Shown: positions 32,527 through 41,355, numbered from the stretch's first letter. The stretch: 64,000 bases of DNA from Microlunatus parietis (GCF_013407955.1 NZ_JACCBU010000001.1:4092001-4156000), one strand, 5' to 3'. The notes: generated by a model from the sequence alone, not told the origin. Numbers and translations: made by a program.

Positions 32527-33216
32527 ATGCCGGAACAGCTCGAGCCCATGATCGAAGCCGTACGCGAGGCGTGCATCGAACAGATCCAGCGGCAGTATGC
32601 GCTGGGCCGGCTGACCCAGGACGATCTCGATGATCGGGTGGGGCTCGCGCTGCAGGCGAGGACGCCCAGCGCGCTGGCTGCCCTGACGGCGGACCTGACA
32701 CCGCCTGCTCCCGCCGACCCGCCGGCCCCGGTTCCGGTTCCGGTTCCGGTCAAGTCCGAGCCCGGACGGCGGCGGCGGACCGTGCTCGCGATCGCGGGAG
32801 CGGCGGCCGTGCTGGCCGCCGGCGTCGGGGTGGTCGGCCTGGCCACCAACACGGCGGCGTCGAGCCAGGCGGTCGCCTCCGTCTACTGCGAGTCGACCGG
32901 CCGGGACGACACGGCACAGCCGTGCCCGCCCCGGTCCGCCGCCCAGATCCGGCTGGACGCCTACGCCGACCAGCTCCAGATCGCTCGCGGGGACATCGAG
33001 ATGTACGAGCCGTCGCGGGAGTTACTGGCGCGGGTCGAGAAGGGCATCCGACTGGCCGAGGTCGCGCAGGCCCGGGCCAGGGCCGAGGCCCTGATCGAGG
33101 CGGCCGGCGGCAAGCCCGACACGGCGGCTCTGGAGAAGTTGGCGCTCGAACTGGAGGCGGCGGTCCGGGATTCGGCAGAGGCACTCGCCGAAGCGGCCGC
33201 CGCCCAGCCGCGCTGA
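32527..33216 (+). CDS. DUF1707 domain membrane protein
   Basis: 229 residues. The N-terminal 55 residues are a DUF1707/SHOCT-like module (EACIEQIQRQYALGRLTQDDLDDRVGLALQARTPSALAAL). A proline-valine linker, a basic patch and one membrane helix (TVLAIAGAAAVLAAGVGVVGLA, about 83-105) follow. The external part has two cysteines close together (YCESTGRDDTAQPCPP) and an alanine-rich helical C-terminus that may form a coiled coil. Start ATG 32527 is preceded by GAGGAGG. Function unknown. Confidence 0.78.
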   Translation: MPEQLEPMIEAVREACIEQIQRQYALGRLTQDDLDDRVGLALQARTPSALAALTADLTPPAPADPPAPVPVPVPVKSEPGRRRRTVLAIAGAAAVLAAGVGVVGLATNTAASSQAVASVYCESTGRDDTAQPCPPRSAAQIRLDAYADQLQIARGDIEMYEPSRELLARVEKGIRLAEVAQARARAEALIEAAGGKPDTAALEKLALELEAAVRDSAEALAEAAAAQPR

Positions 33217-33243
33217 CCCGCACCGGCACCCGGCCCAACGGGG

Positions 33244-34020
33244 TCAGTCCCGGGCGCGGTGGATGTCGATCTCGCCCGAGGCGGTACGGCAGCGGACGGT
33301 GACGTACGGCTGGCCGTCCTCCGGCTGCTGACTCGCGTCGAGATCGATCCGGATGTCGCCGTTCACCGTGTTCAGGTCGAGCCAGGCCGGCAGCCCGTCG
33401 GCGACGCCGACCTCGATCGAACCGGAGGCGGAGCGGAGATCCACCGAGCCGGTGGTGGACGCGGCGCTGATGTCGCCCGAACCGGTGGACACGCTGAGCG
33501 TGGCCGCCTTCAGTCGGGCCAACTGCACGTCGCCGGAGCCGGACTTCGCCGTGACCGGGCCGGTGGCCTCGCGGACCACGATGTCGCCGGAGCCGGTGCT
33601 GACCTCGGCGGCCTCGGTGACCGTACCCGCGGCGATGTCGCCGGAGCCCGACTTGGCCGACAGGGCCCGGGCGGTGCCGACGGCGATGTCACCGGAGCCG
33701 GTGGTGATCCGGCTGGAGCCGAGGTCGGCGTTGATCACGACGTCACCGGACTGAGTGGTCACCTCGACGTCCAGGCCGGCCGGGATCTCGAGGAACACGT
33801 CCGAGCTGGAGCCGCGGCCCCAGATCCGGTCGGCGGAGATCATCAGCCGGTCGTCGCGCTGTTCCACGCGGAGGGCGTACGGGTCTCCTCCGTCCCAGTC
33901 GTCGATCGTGCAGCGGACCTGGTCCGGCTCCGAACCGGAGTTGATCAACACGTCGCCCTCGCCGGGCAGGTTCACCGACACCGAGGAGATGCCGCGATAG
34001 ACCTGCTCGAAGAGGCTCAC
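33244..34020 (-). CDS. DUF4097 family beta-solenoid protein
   Basis: 258 residues built of short repeats with the core TGSGDI or KSGSGDI (GSGDIAVG, GSGDIAAG, GSGDIVVR, GSGDVQLA, GSGDISAA), the hallmark of DUF4097 right-handed solenoids. No signal peptide or membrane span is visible, so it is probably cytoplasmic. The GTG at 34020 overlaps the stop of the upstream ribbon-helix-helix gene by 4 nt (GTGA), so I prefer it to 34029. DUF4097 proteins often accompany small regulators in actinobacteria; role unknown. Confidence 0.85.
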   Translation of the reverse strand: MSLFEQVYRGISSVSVNLPGEGDVLINSGSEPDQVRCTIDDWDGGDPYALRVEQRDDRLMISADRIWGRGSSSDVFLEIPAGLDVEVTTQSGDVVINADLGSSRITTGSGDIAVGTARALSAKSGSGDIAAGTVTEAAEVSTGSGDIVVREATGPVTAKSGSGDVQLARLKAATLSVSTGSGDISAASTTGSVDLRSASGSIEVGVADGLPAWLDLNTVNGDIRIDLDASQQPEDGQPYVTVRCRTASGEIDIHRARD

Positions 34021-34679
34021 TTGACCCACCCCTGGACACTCTGGCCGCCGGGATGCGACCGGCCGCGGCCCTCGCGATTGCGGTTCTTGCCGGCCGGGCC
34101 GCCGTGGCCGAAGACGCCGCCCGGACCGAAGATGCCGTTCGGGCCGAACGGTCCGTCCGGACCGAACACTCCGCCCGGCGGGCCTGGCGGGGTCGGCGGA
34201 TGCGGGATGTGCGGCGGCCGGCGGCGTTCGTTGATCGCGTCCAGGATGGCGCGCTGCAGCCAGGCGTTGGTCGAGATGCCGTCGGCATCGGCCAGCTCGT
34301 CCACCTTGGTCTTGACCGAGGCGGGCAGCCGGAGGCTGATCCGGGCGATCGGCTCGTCCTCGGCGCCGACTTCCGGCTCCTCGGGCTCGGCCGGTTCCTC
34401 GGCGGCGGGCGCGATCATGGTCGGCTCGCTCGGGGCGGTCGGGACCGACACGGCGAACTCGGGGTCTCCGCCGACGATCCGTACCTCGACGGAGGCCGGG
34501 GCGAGGTCAGCACTGATCGTGCTCGCCGCGTCGGAGAGGGCCCGGATCATCGCCAGCCGGGTGGAGGAGTCGATCGCAGTGCCGAGGCGCTGCGCGACTT
34601 GTTGCGTGTTCTCGTCGGCCAGCGCGGCGGCGTTCGTGACGCCCTCGCGGACCGAGGCCAAATACGGTGAGAGATCCAT
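34017..34679 (-). CDS. Ribbon-helix-helix (HicB-antitoxin-like) DNA-binding protein with Gly/Pro tail
   Basis: 220 residues. An N-terminal helical region (ASVREGVTNAAALADENTQQVAQRLG) is followed by an acidic linker, then a ribbon-helix-helix unit at about 113-150 (RISLRLPASVKTKVDELADADGISTNAWLQRAILDAI), and finally a low-complexity tail rich in GPDGPFGPNG-like repeats. The RHH resembles those of HicB antitoxins, but the partner gene encodes a DUF4097 solenoid rather than a HicA toxin. An inverted repeat directly upstream (34679-34708) is a probable autoregulatory site. Confidence 0.78.
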   Translation of the reverse strand: MDLSPYLASVREGVTNAAALADENTQQVAQRLGTAIDSSTRLAMIRALSDAASTISADLAPASVEVRIVGGDPEFAVSVPTAPSEPTMIAPAAEEPAEPEEPEVGAEDEPIARISLRLPASVKTKVDELADADGISTNAWLQRAILDAINERRRPPHIPHPPTPPGPPGGVFGPDGPFGPNGIFGPGGVFGHGGPAGKNRNREGRGRSHPGGQSVQGWVK

Positions 34680-34708
34680 GACGCCATCATGACACCATCA
34701 TGGCGTCA
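34679..34708. promoter_or_regulatory. Operator-like inverted repeat of the RHH-DUF4097 operon
   Basis: TGACGCCAT (34679-34687) and ATGGCGTCA (34700-34708) are perfect 9-bp arms; the direct repeat CATCATG overlaps the spacer. It abuts the start codon of the RHH gene (34679 downward), where an RHH dimer pair could repress its own transcription. Confidence 0.55.
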
Positions 34709-34760
34709 CTTCAAGTGTCACCGTGAGCCAGGATAGTCGTGCTCACGGGGAGGGGCGAGG

Positions 34761-36194
34761 ATGGCCAGCATGACTGAGCAACTCGAATACGACGTCGTGG
34801 TGATCGGTGCGGGACCGCCGGGCGAGAACGTTGCGGGACGAGTGGTGGACGGCGGGCTGACGGCGGCCATCGTGGAGGCGGAGCTGGTCGGCGGCGAGTG
34901 TTCGTACTGGGCCTGCATGCCGAGCAAGGCGCTGCTGCGCGGCACCGAGGCGCTGGTCGACGCGAAGGCGGTCTCCGGAGCTGCGGCCGCGGTCACCGGA
35001 GGCCAGGACGTGGCGGCGACGCTGGCCCGGCGGGACTCGTTCACCTCGAACTGGAAGGACGACGGCCAGGTGCAGTGGCTGGACGGTGCGGGCATCACGC
35101 TGCGCCGCGGCCGGGGCCGGCTGTCCGGTCCGCGCCAGGTCACGGTCGAGGGGCCGGACGGCGGCAGCACGACGCTGACCGCGCGGCAGGCGGTCGTGCT
35201 GGCGACCGGCTCGGTGGCCTCGATCCCGCCGATCGACGGGCTGACGGACGCCGACCCGTGGACCAGCCGCAACGCCACGTCGGCGCAGCAACCGCCGGCC
35301 TCCTTGGCGATCATCGGCGGCGGCGTGGTGGCCTGCGAGATGGCGACGGCCTGGAACGCGCTCGGCACGAAGGTGATCATGCTCGTCCGCGGGGAGCGGC
35401 TGCTGGACCGGCTGGAGCCGTTCGCCGGTGAGCAGGTCGCCGCGACGCTGCGCGAGTCCGGCGTCGAGGTCCGGACCGGCGTCTCGGTCGACGCGGCCCG
35501 GCGCGAGGACGGCCAGGTGCGGCTCACCGCCGGCGGTGAGACCATCACCGCGGAACAGGTCCTGGTCGCGGCCGGCCGGACCCCGGCGACCGGCGATCTC
35601 GGGCTGGACACGGTCGGCCTGGAACCCGGCCGCTACCTGGACGTCGACGACACCTGCCGGGTCACCGGGGTCGCGGACGGCTGGCTCTACGCGGTCGGCG
35701 ACGCCAACGGCCGCAACCTGCTCACCCACATGGGCAAGTACCAGGCCCGGATGTGCGGTACGGCGATCGTGCAGCGGTCCGCCGGCGACAAGATCGACGA
35801 TCAGGCCTGGGGTACGGCGGTCGCGACGGCCGATCACGACGCCACGCCGAGCGTGATCTTCACCGTGCCCCAGGTCGGCGCCGTCGGCCGTACCGAGGAG
35901 CAGGCCAGGGCCGACGGTTTGCGGGTCCGTGCGGTGACGTACGAGATCGGCAACGTGGCGGGCGCCTCGCTGTTCGCCGACGGCTACACCGGCACGGCGA
36001 AGCTGGTGGTCGACGAGGACCGGCGGACCGTCGTCGGCGCCACGTTCGTCGGGCCGGGGATCGCCGAGCTGACCCACTCCGCGACGATCGCGATCGCCGG
36101 CGAGGTCACGATCGACCGGCTCTGGCACGCGGTGCCGTCGTATCCGACGATCAGCGAGGTCTGGCTCCGGCTGCTGGAGACGTACGGGCTCTGA
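34761..36194 (+). CDS. Class I pyridine nucleotide-disulfide oxidoreductase
   Basis: A 477-residue flavoenzyme of the lipoamide dehydrogenase/mercuric reductase family. FAD site VVVIGAGPPGENVA, redox-active disulfide GGECSYWACMPSKALL (CxxxxC), NAD(P) site ASLAIIGGGVVACEMA, second FAD motif LYAVGDANG and a C-terminal dimerisation domain (TISEVWLRLLE) are visible. The usual C-terminal HPT-like His-Glu pair is replaced (HAVPSYPTISE keeps His), so it probably works with a different substrate than lipoamide. ATG 34761 follows GGGGAGGGGCGAGG. Confidence 0.87.
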   Translation: MASMTEQLEYDVVVIGAGPPGENVAGRVVDGGLTAAIVEAELVGGECSYWACMPSKALLRGTEALVDAKAVSGAAAAVTGGQDVAATLARRDSFTSNWKDDGQVQWLDGAGITLRRGRGRLSGPRQVTVEGPDGGSTTLTARQAVVLATGSVASIPPIDGLTDADPWTSRNATSAQQPPASLAIIGGGVVACEMATAWNALGTKVIMLVRGERLLDRLEPFAGEQVAATLRESGVEVRTGVSVDAARREDGQVRLTAGGETITAEQVLVAAGRTPATGDLGLDTVGLEPGRYLDVDDTCRVTGVADGWLYAVGDANGRNLLTHMGKYQARMCGTAIVQRSAGDKIDDQAWGTAVATADHDATPSVIFTVPQVGAVGRTEEQARADGLRVRAVTYEIGNVAGASLFADGYTGTAKLVVDEDRRTVVGATFVGPGIAELTHSATIAIAGEVTIDRLWHAVPSYPTISEVWLRLLETYGL

Positions 36195-36239
36195 CCCTGG
36201 ATCCAGGCTCAGCCCGGGTGTGGGTCGGATCACGTCGAG

Positions 36240-36293
36240 CGCTGTCACACAGAGCGATGCCGTGCTGTCAAAGAGGTGTCAGCACACACGGCA
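36240..36293 (+). promoter_or_regulatory. Repeat-rich upstream region of the AhpD-like gene
   Basis: The 8-bp arms ATGCCGTG (about 36256) and CACGGCAT (36286-36293) are inverted, and GCTGTCA occurs twice as a direct repeat (about 36241 and 36264). This lies 14-67 bp upstream of ATG 36307 and looks like a regulator binding site. No regulator is encoded beside it. Confidence 0.4.
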
Positions 36294-36306
36294 TAAGGAG
36301 CGCACG

Positions 36307-36780
36307 ATGGAAGCTCGACTGAACCTGATGGGCAGCGCGGTCGGCGGCAAGGTCCTGAAGTACATCACCTCGGCGAGCAAGGCCGCCGAGTCCGGGATCG
36401 TGCCGCAGACCACGGCCGAACTGGTGAAGATCCGGGCCAGTCAGATCAACGGCTGCGGGTTCTGCACCGACATGCACACCAAGGACGCGGCCGCGGCCGG
36501 GGAGACCCAGCAGCGGCTCAACCTGGTCGCCACCTGGCGGGAGGCGAAGGTCCTCACGGAGGCCGAGCGGGCCGCCCTCGAGCTGGCCGAGCAGGGCACC
36601 CGGATCGCGGACGCGGCCGGCGGCGTCCCGGACGAGGTGTGGCAGCGGGCCGCCAAGCACTTCGACGAGGAGCAGTTGGCCGCGCTGGTGGTCCAGATCG
36701 CGATCATCAACGCCTACAACCGGGTCAACGTGATGGTCCAGCAGCCCGCCGGCGACTACCAACCGGGCATGTTCGGCTGA
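36307..36780 (+). CDS. Carboxymuconolactone decarboxylase/AhpD-like protein
   Basis: 157 residues with the alkylhydroperoxidase D signature: KIRASQINGCGFCTDMHTKDA, where the CxxC pair and following His form the peroxidatic relay, plus the EAKVLTEAERAALELAE and LVVQIAIINAYNRVNV helices. It likely reduces peroxides or acts as a disulfide partner. AAGGAG lies 6 nt before ATG 36307. In this family, DGPF/ECF42 sigma systems are frequent neighbours, as here. Confidence 0.9.
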   Translation: MEARLNLMGSAVGGKVLKYITSASKAAESGIVPQTTAELVKIRASQINGCGFCTDMHTKDAAAAGETQQRLNLVATWREAKVLTEAERAALELAEQGTRIADAAGGVPDEVWQRAAKHFDEEQLAALVVQIAIINAYNRVNVMVQQPAGDYQPGMFG

Positions 36781-36799
36781 TCAGGTCCGCAGCCGATGA

Positions 36800-38110
36800 T
36801 CAGCGGGGCGGATTCGGCCGGGAGTTCGCGGCGGGATCCTCCCCGCTGTCGTCCACCAGGCGCGGGGACAGGAAGGCGCGTTCGGCGTCGTTGTCGGTGA
36901 GATCGAGGGCCTGGCGGTAGGCCGCTGTCGCCTCGGACCGCCGGCCGAGCCGGTGCAGCAGGTCCGCCTTGACCGCGAACAGGTACGGATACTCGGCGAG
37001 GTCGCCCGCCGCCTCGATCTCCTCCACCGCGGACAGGGCGGCGGCCGGGCCGGCGACCATCGCCAACGGCACGGCCCGGTTCAGCGCGACGACCGGTGAC
37101 GGCCAGAGCTCCAGCAGCCGGTCGTACAGCGTAAGGATCTGCGGCCAATCGGTCCGGTCGTAGGTCTCGGCCCGCGAGTACAGCGACGCGATCGCCGCCT
37201 GCACGACGTAGCGCCCGGCCCGCCCGCCGCGGAGCAGCTTCATGATCAACTCGTGGCCCTCGGCCAGCGCCGCCCGGTCCCAGCGCGACCGGTCCTGCTC
37301 CTCCAGCCGGAGCAGCCGGCCGGCCGCGTCCACCCGAGTCTCGCGACGTGCGTCGGTGACCAGGATCAGCGCCAGCAGCCCCTGCACCTCCGGCTCGTCG
37401 GGCATCAGGGCAGCCAGCACCCGGGTCAACTGGACGGCCCGTTCGACCAGCTCGACGCGCACCAAGGCAGCCCCGGAAGGAGCGGTGTGCCCGGTGGTGA
37501 ACACCAGATGAATCACGGTCAGCACCGACCGCAGCCGATCCGGCAGCTCGGCCGCTCCGGGGATCCGGTACGGGATCCGTGCCTCGGTGATCTTCCTCTT
37601 GGCCCGGCTGATCCGCTTCGCCATGGTGGATTCCGGCACCAGGAAGGCGCGGGCGATGTCCGGCGTCGAAACCCCGCAGACCAGCCGCAACGTGAGCGCC
37701 ACCTGGGCGTCCTGCGCCAGCGCCGGATGGCAGCAGGTGAAGATCAACCGCAGCCGCTCGTCGGGTACGGCCTCGTCGGGGTCCTCGTCGATGATCATTG
37801 CCCGGTCCGGCGTCGGGTCCGCGACGCCGGCCGCCGGCTCCACCAGCAGCGGCAACTTCGAGCGCAGCGTGTGCCGACGCCGGACCGTGTCGACCGCGCG
37901 TCGCTTGGCCGTCGTGGTGAGCCAGGCGGCCGGGTTCCGCGGGATCCCGTCGCGAATCCAGCTCTGCAACGCGGCTGCGTACGCCTCCTGCACGCACTCC
38001 TCGGCCAGTTCGAGCTCACCCGTGGTCCGTGCGGTCGCGGCCAGGACGAGGCCCCAGGCGTCTCGATGCGCCTCGGTGATCGCGGCCTCGACGGCGGACC
38101 GGTCGGTCAT
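36800..38110 (-). CDS. ECF42-type sigma factor with C-terminal TPR-like extension
   Basis: A 436-residue sigma-70 factor. Region 2 (ELAEECVQEAYAAALQSW, then NPAAWLTTTAKRRAVDTVRR) and region 4 (LALTLRLVCGVSTPDIARAFLVPESTMAKRISRAKRKI) occupy the first 185 residues. The remaining 250 form helical TPR-like repeats ending RRSEATAAYRQALDLTDNDAERAFL, the mark of ECF42. ECF42 factors have no classical anti-sigma factor and are tied to DGPF proteins, two of which lie directly upstream; ATG 38110 overlaps the first one's stop by 4 nt. Confidence 0.93.
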   Translation of the reverse strand: MTDRSAVEAAITEAHRDAWGLVLAATARTTGELELAEECVQEAYAAALQSWIRDGIPRNPAAWLTTTAKRRAVDTVRRRHTLRSKLPLLVEPAAGVADPTPDRAMIIDEDPDEAVPDERLRLIFTCCHPALAQDAQVALTLRLVCGVSTPDIARAFLVPESTMAKRISRAKRKITEARIPYRIPGAAELPDRLRSVLTVIHLVFTTGHTAPSGAALVRVELVERAVQLTRVLAALMPDEPEVQGLLALILVTDARRETRVDAAGRLLRLEEQDRSRWDRAALAEGHELIMKLLRGGRAGRYVVQAAIASLYSRAETYDRTDWPQILTLYDRLLELWPSPVVALNRAVPLAMVAGPAAALSAVEEIEAAGDLAEYPYLFAVKADLLHRLGRRSEATAAYRQALDLTDNDAERAFLSPRLVDDSGEDPAANSRPNPPR

Positions 38111-38463
38111 GCACCGGTCTCCGGGACCACCCCGCCGTCCGCGATCGGCCGCACCTCGACGCCGCCGCCCTCCCGGCAGGCCGGGTTGAGCCGGGCGAGC
38201 GCCAGCGCGGCGTCCAGGTCGGGCGCCTCGAGGACATAGAAGCCGGCCACGATCTCCTTGGCGTCGACGAACGGGCCGTCGGTCACCAGGTCACCGCGGA
38301 CCGCCTTCGCCTGATCGCGGGGAGCCAGGGCGCAGGCCGCCACCAGGGCACCCGATCGCTCCAGCAGTTCCGCGTACTGATCATGGGCCTCGGTGTCCTC
38401 GGCCGTCCGGTCCGGCCGGTGGGCCGAGTCCCTGTTGTAGATCAGTACCGCGTACAGAGTCAT
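38107..38463 (-). CDS. YciI-like DGPF protein (ECF42 partner)
   Basis: 118 residues with the ferredoxin-like YciI fold: MTLYAVLIYNRDSAH, the eponymous DGPF in LVTDGPFVDAKEIVAGFYVLEAPDLDAAL, and GGGVEVRPI at the end. DGPF proteins are the expected functional partners, and often regulon members, of ECF42 sigma factors. It is coupled to the sigma gene by a 4-nt overlap and is about 65% identical by eye to the protein encoded immediately upstream, so the two arose by tandem duplication. Confidence 0.92.
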   Translation of the reverse strand: MTLYAVLIYNRDSAHRPDRTAEDTEAHDQYAELLERSGALVAACALAPRDQAKAVRGDLVTDGPFVDAKEIVAGFYVLEAPDLDAALALARLNPACREGGGVEVRPIADGGVVPETGA

Positions 38464-38487
38464 GATCTTGATCCCTTCGGGGTCGGG

Positions 38488-38835
38488 TCAGGGCTGGACG
38501 ACCCCGCCGCCGGCCACCGGCCGGACCTCGACGCCGCCGCCTTCCTGGCAGGCGGGGTTGAGCCGGGCGATCGCCAGCGCCGCGTCGAGGTCGGGCGCCT
38601 CGAGGAGGTAGATGCCCGCCACGATGTCGCGGTCGCCGAGGTAGGGCCCGTCGACGATGGTGTCGCCGCGGACCGAGGTCGCCAGGTCCCGCGGGGTGAA
38701 GGCCCACGCCGCGACCATGGCGCCGGTCCGCTCCAACTCCTCGGCGTGCCGGTCGCAGGTCTCGGTGTCCTGGGCGGTGCGGTTCGGCCGATGGGCGGAA
38801 TCGCCGTTGTAGATGAGGACTGCGTACTGGGCCAT
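38488..38835 (-). CDS. YciI-like DGPF paralog (DGPY variant)
   Basis: 115 residues, paralog of the next gene: MAQYAVLIYNGDSAHRPNRT, then IVDGPYLGDRDIVAGIYLLEAPDLDAAL and GGGVEVRPVAGGG. The signature Phe of DGPF is Tyr. It is the promoter-proximal gene of the ECF42 operon, 24 bp from the second DGPF gene. Its ATG 38835 follows GAAGGGTGG. Confidence 0.92.
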   Translation of the reverse strand: MAQYAVLIYNGDSAHRPNRTAQDTETCDRHAEELERTGAMVAAWAFTPRDLATSVRGDTIVDGPYLGDRDIVAGIYLLEAPDLDAALAIARLNPACQEGGGVEVRPVAGGGVVQP

Positions 38836-38940
38836 GGTGGGCCACCCTTCTGTCTCGCTGTCGGTGTGGACACCCCTCCGTCGAACGAGCCCCGCGAAAT
38901 GGACAGCCGGTGGCGACTTTCTTCGAAAAGTTCCGCTCGG

Positions 38941-41124
38941 CTAGTGCTCGGACCGCTGTACGGACTCCAGCAGCAGCTGCGCGACGTCGACCACCTCGAC
39001 CGATTCCGGCGCGGTCCCGTCGGCCTGCTTCGCGGCCAGCCCGTCGGTCAGCATCACCCGGCAGAACGGGCAGCCGGTCGCAATCGCGCCCTTCTGCTGA
39101 CCGTTCGTGGCGGCCAGAGTGGCGACGGCCTCGTCCGTACGGTTCGCGTTGATCCGGGTGCCGAGGGTCTCCTCCATCCACATCCGCGCGCCACCGGCCC
39201 CGCAGCAGAACGACCGCTGCCGGTTCCGCGGCATCTCGGCCACCGTCGACCCGGGCAGCGCCTCCAGCAGTTCCCGCGGCGCCTCATAGATCTCGTTGTG
39301 CCGGCCCAGATAACAAGGATCGTGGTACGTGATCGTCCGCCCGGCCACCGAACCCTCGGGCGGCGCGACCGGGGTCAGCTTGCCGTCCCGGACCAACCGG
39401 TTCAACAGCTGGCTGTGGTGCACCACCTCGAGCTCGACGCCTACCTGCGGATACTCGTTCTTCAAGGTGTTCAGGCAGTGCGCACAGGTGGTGACGACCT
39501 TGCTCGCCTTCGCCTCGGTCAGGGTGGCCGCGTTCTCCAGGGCCAGCTGCTGGAAGACGAACTCGTTGCCGGCCCGCCGCGCCGGGTCGCCGGTGCAGGT
39601 CTCGCCGTTGCCGAGCACCGCGTACGAAACCCCGGCCCGGTGCAACAGCTCCGCGACCGCGCGCGTGGTCTTGATCGCTCGGTCCTCGTACGCGCCGGCG
39701 CAGCCGACCCAGAACAGGTACTCGACGCCGGTCAGGTCCTCCACGTCCGCGCCGACCACCGGCACGTCGAACTCCAGGCCCTTGGCCCAGTCCATCCGCT
39801 TCCGCGGGCTCTGGTTCCACGGATTGCCCTTGCTCTCCAGCCCCTTGAACAGCCCGTTCAGCTCGGCCGGGAACTCCTCCTCCAGCAGCACCTGATGCCG
39901 CCGCAGATCCATGATGTGGTCGACGTGCTCGATGTCGACCGGGCACTGCTGCACGCAGGCGCCGCAGCTGGTGCAGGACCAGAGCACGTCCGGGTCGATC
40001 ACGCCGGCCAGGCCGTCGGTCACCTGGATCGGCCCGACCAGCGGCCGGGCCGCCTCGTTGCGCAGCTCGTCCGGCAGGTTCTCCCGGGCCGCCTCGGCCG
40101 CCTGCAGGTACGGAGCCTTGGCGTACGCGTGCTCCCGCAGATCCATGATCAACAACTTCGGCGAGAGCGGCTTCTCGGTGTGCCAGGCCGGGCACTGGGA
40201 CTGGCAGCGGCCGCACTCGGTGCAGCTGGTGAAGTCGAGCAGGCCCTTCCAGGTGAAGTCCTCCACCTTGCCGACCCCGAGCGGCGTCGCCTCCGGGTCG
40301 AGGTCCTCGATCTGCTCGAAGTCGAGCGGCTTGCCGTCGACCATGATCGGCTGCAGTTCGCCGAGCGCCGGGCGTCCGGAGGATTCGCGCTTGAACCAGA
40401 GGTTCGGCCAGGCGGTGAACCGGTGCCAGGCCACGCCCATCGTCAGGTTCAGGCTGATCGTGATCATCCAGGCCATCGAGACGATGATCTTGAGCGCAGC
40501 GACGACCACGATCGCCGTGGCCAGGGTCTCCTCCGGGATCCCTGCCGGGAACAGGAAGTTGGTCAGCGGGAAGTGGATCGCCGAGGTTTCGGCGTCGAGC
40601 AGCCGGTACTCCAGCCCGCGCAGGACGACGATGCAGAGCCCGATGGCCAGGATGGTCAGCTCGACGTAGACGGCCTGCCAGGTCCGGGAGCCGAAGAAGC
40701 GCGATCCGCGGCCCTTGTCGCGTTGCAGGAAGCGGATGATCATCAGGAAGAGGATGCTGATGATCATGACCCAGCTGATGATCTCGCTGGCCCACTCGTA
40801 GACCACCCAGTGCCCGATCAGGGGCAGGGCGAAGCGCGGGTCGAACAGTTGCCCGTACGCGGTGACCAGGGTGAAGAACAGCAGCCCGAAGCCGACGAAG
40901 ACGAACCAGTGGGCGATCCCGATCTTGGTCCACTGCAGCATCCGGGTGTGGCCGAGCGACTCGGCGAGCAGGTGCTTCCAGCGCTCGGCGGGCGCGTCGG
41001 ATCGCCGGCCCGCGACCGGCCGGCCGAGCCGGACCACGCCGGCGATGCCGGCGATGGCACGAGCGAAGAGGGCGACGCCGACGACCGATACGGCGAGCGC
41101 CACCACGATGGCGATGATCCTCAC
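38941..41124 (-). CDS. HdrD/GlpC-like Fe-S membrane oxidoreductase (Rv0338c-like)
   Basis: 727 residues. The N-terminal 250 contain about six membrane helices of the NarI/HdrE type with candidate haem histidines. Two ferredoxin-type clusters follow (CTECGRCQSQCP and CTSCGACVQQCP), then two CCG domains (TTCAHCLNTLKNEYP...HDPCYLGR and RSFCCGAGGARMWMEE) as in heterodisulfide reductase subunit D and glycolate oxidase subunit GlcF. It probably passes electrons between a cytosolic donor and quinone; in mycobacteria such proteins are linked to lipid metabolism. GTG 41124 lies 5 nt after GGGAG. Confidence 0.9.
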   Translation of the reverse strand: MRIIAIVVALAVSVVGVALFARAIAGIAGVVRLGRPVAGRRSDAPAERWKHLLAESLGHTRMLQWTKIGIAHWFVFVGFGLLFFTLVTAYGQLFDPRFALPLIGHWVVYEWASEIISWVMIISILFLMIIRFLQRDKGRGSRFFGSRTWQAVYVELTILAIGLCIVVLRGLEYRLLDAETSAIHFPLTNFLFPAGIPEETLATAIVVVAALKIIVSMAWMITISLNLTMGVAWHRFTAWPNLWFKRESSGRPALGELQPIMVDGKPLDFEQIEDLDPEATPLGVGKVEDFTWKGLLDFTSCTECGRCQSQCPAWHTEKPLSPKLLIMDLREHAYAKAPYLQAAEAARENLPDELRNEAARPLVGPIQVTDGLAGVIDPDVLWSCTSCGACVQQCPVDIEHVDHIMDLRRHQVLLEEEFPAELNGLFKGLESKGNPWNQSPRKRMDWAKGLEFDVPVVGADVEDLTGVEYLFWVGCAGAYEDRAIKTTRAVAELLHRAGVSYAVLGNGETCTGDPARRAGNEFVFQQLALENAATLTEAKASKVVTTCAHCLNTLKNEYPQVGVELEVVHHSQLLNRLVRDGKLTPVAPPEGSVAGRTITYHDPCYLGRHNEIYEAPRELLEALPGSTVAEMPRNRQRSFCCGAGGARMWMEETLGTRINANRTDEAVATLAATNGQQKGAIATGCPFCRVMLTDGLAAKQADGTAPESVEVVDVAQLLLESVQRSEH

Positions 41125-41196
41125 GCACACTCCCGGGGCCAGATGGGGTCAGCGGCGCGCCCGATGGTGGCCCGTGGCACGCCGACAGAGCACACC

Positions 41197-41210
41197 TTAC
41201 TGGCCGGTAA
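41197..41210. promoter_or_regulatory. TTACTGGCCGGTAA operator-like palindrome
   Basis: A 14-bp palindrome with one mismatched pair, followed by CCAGT which pairs with its internal ACTGG. It lies 73 bp upstream of the Fe-S oxidoreductase start (minus) and 146 bp upstream of the peptide-binding protein start (plus). The TTAC...GTAA form is of the kind bound by TetR-family lipid regulators. Regulator not in the window. Confidence 0.4.
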
Positions 41211-41355
41211 CCAGTGCGGTCCGCCATGATCCGCACCTGTCACCGACCCGTCGCCCAGCTACGGCGGTGTAACAAATGTGCACCGTGGGCACCTGTTGCG
41301 GCGGATCGTGGCATGATCCGTTTCACCCTGAGCTCGGCCGACCGGGAGGAAATCG

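Noticed and set aside
38383..41229. A very long plus-strand open frame (about 948 codons) opposite the Fe-S oxidoreductase gene
   Set aside because: It is the antisense shadow of the HdrD-like gene, whose cysteine motifs and membrane helices are clear. The plus-strand translation is Arg/Gly/Val-rich without domains, as expected from G+C-rich antisense.
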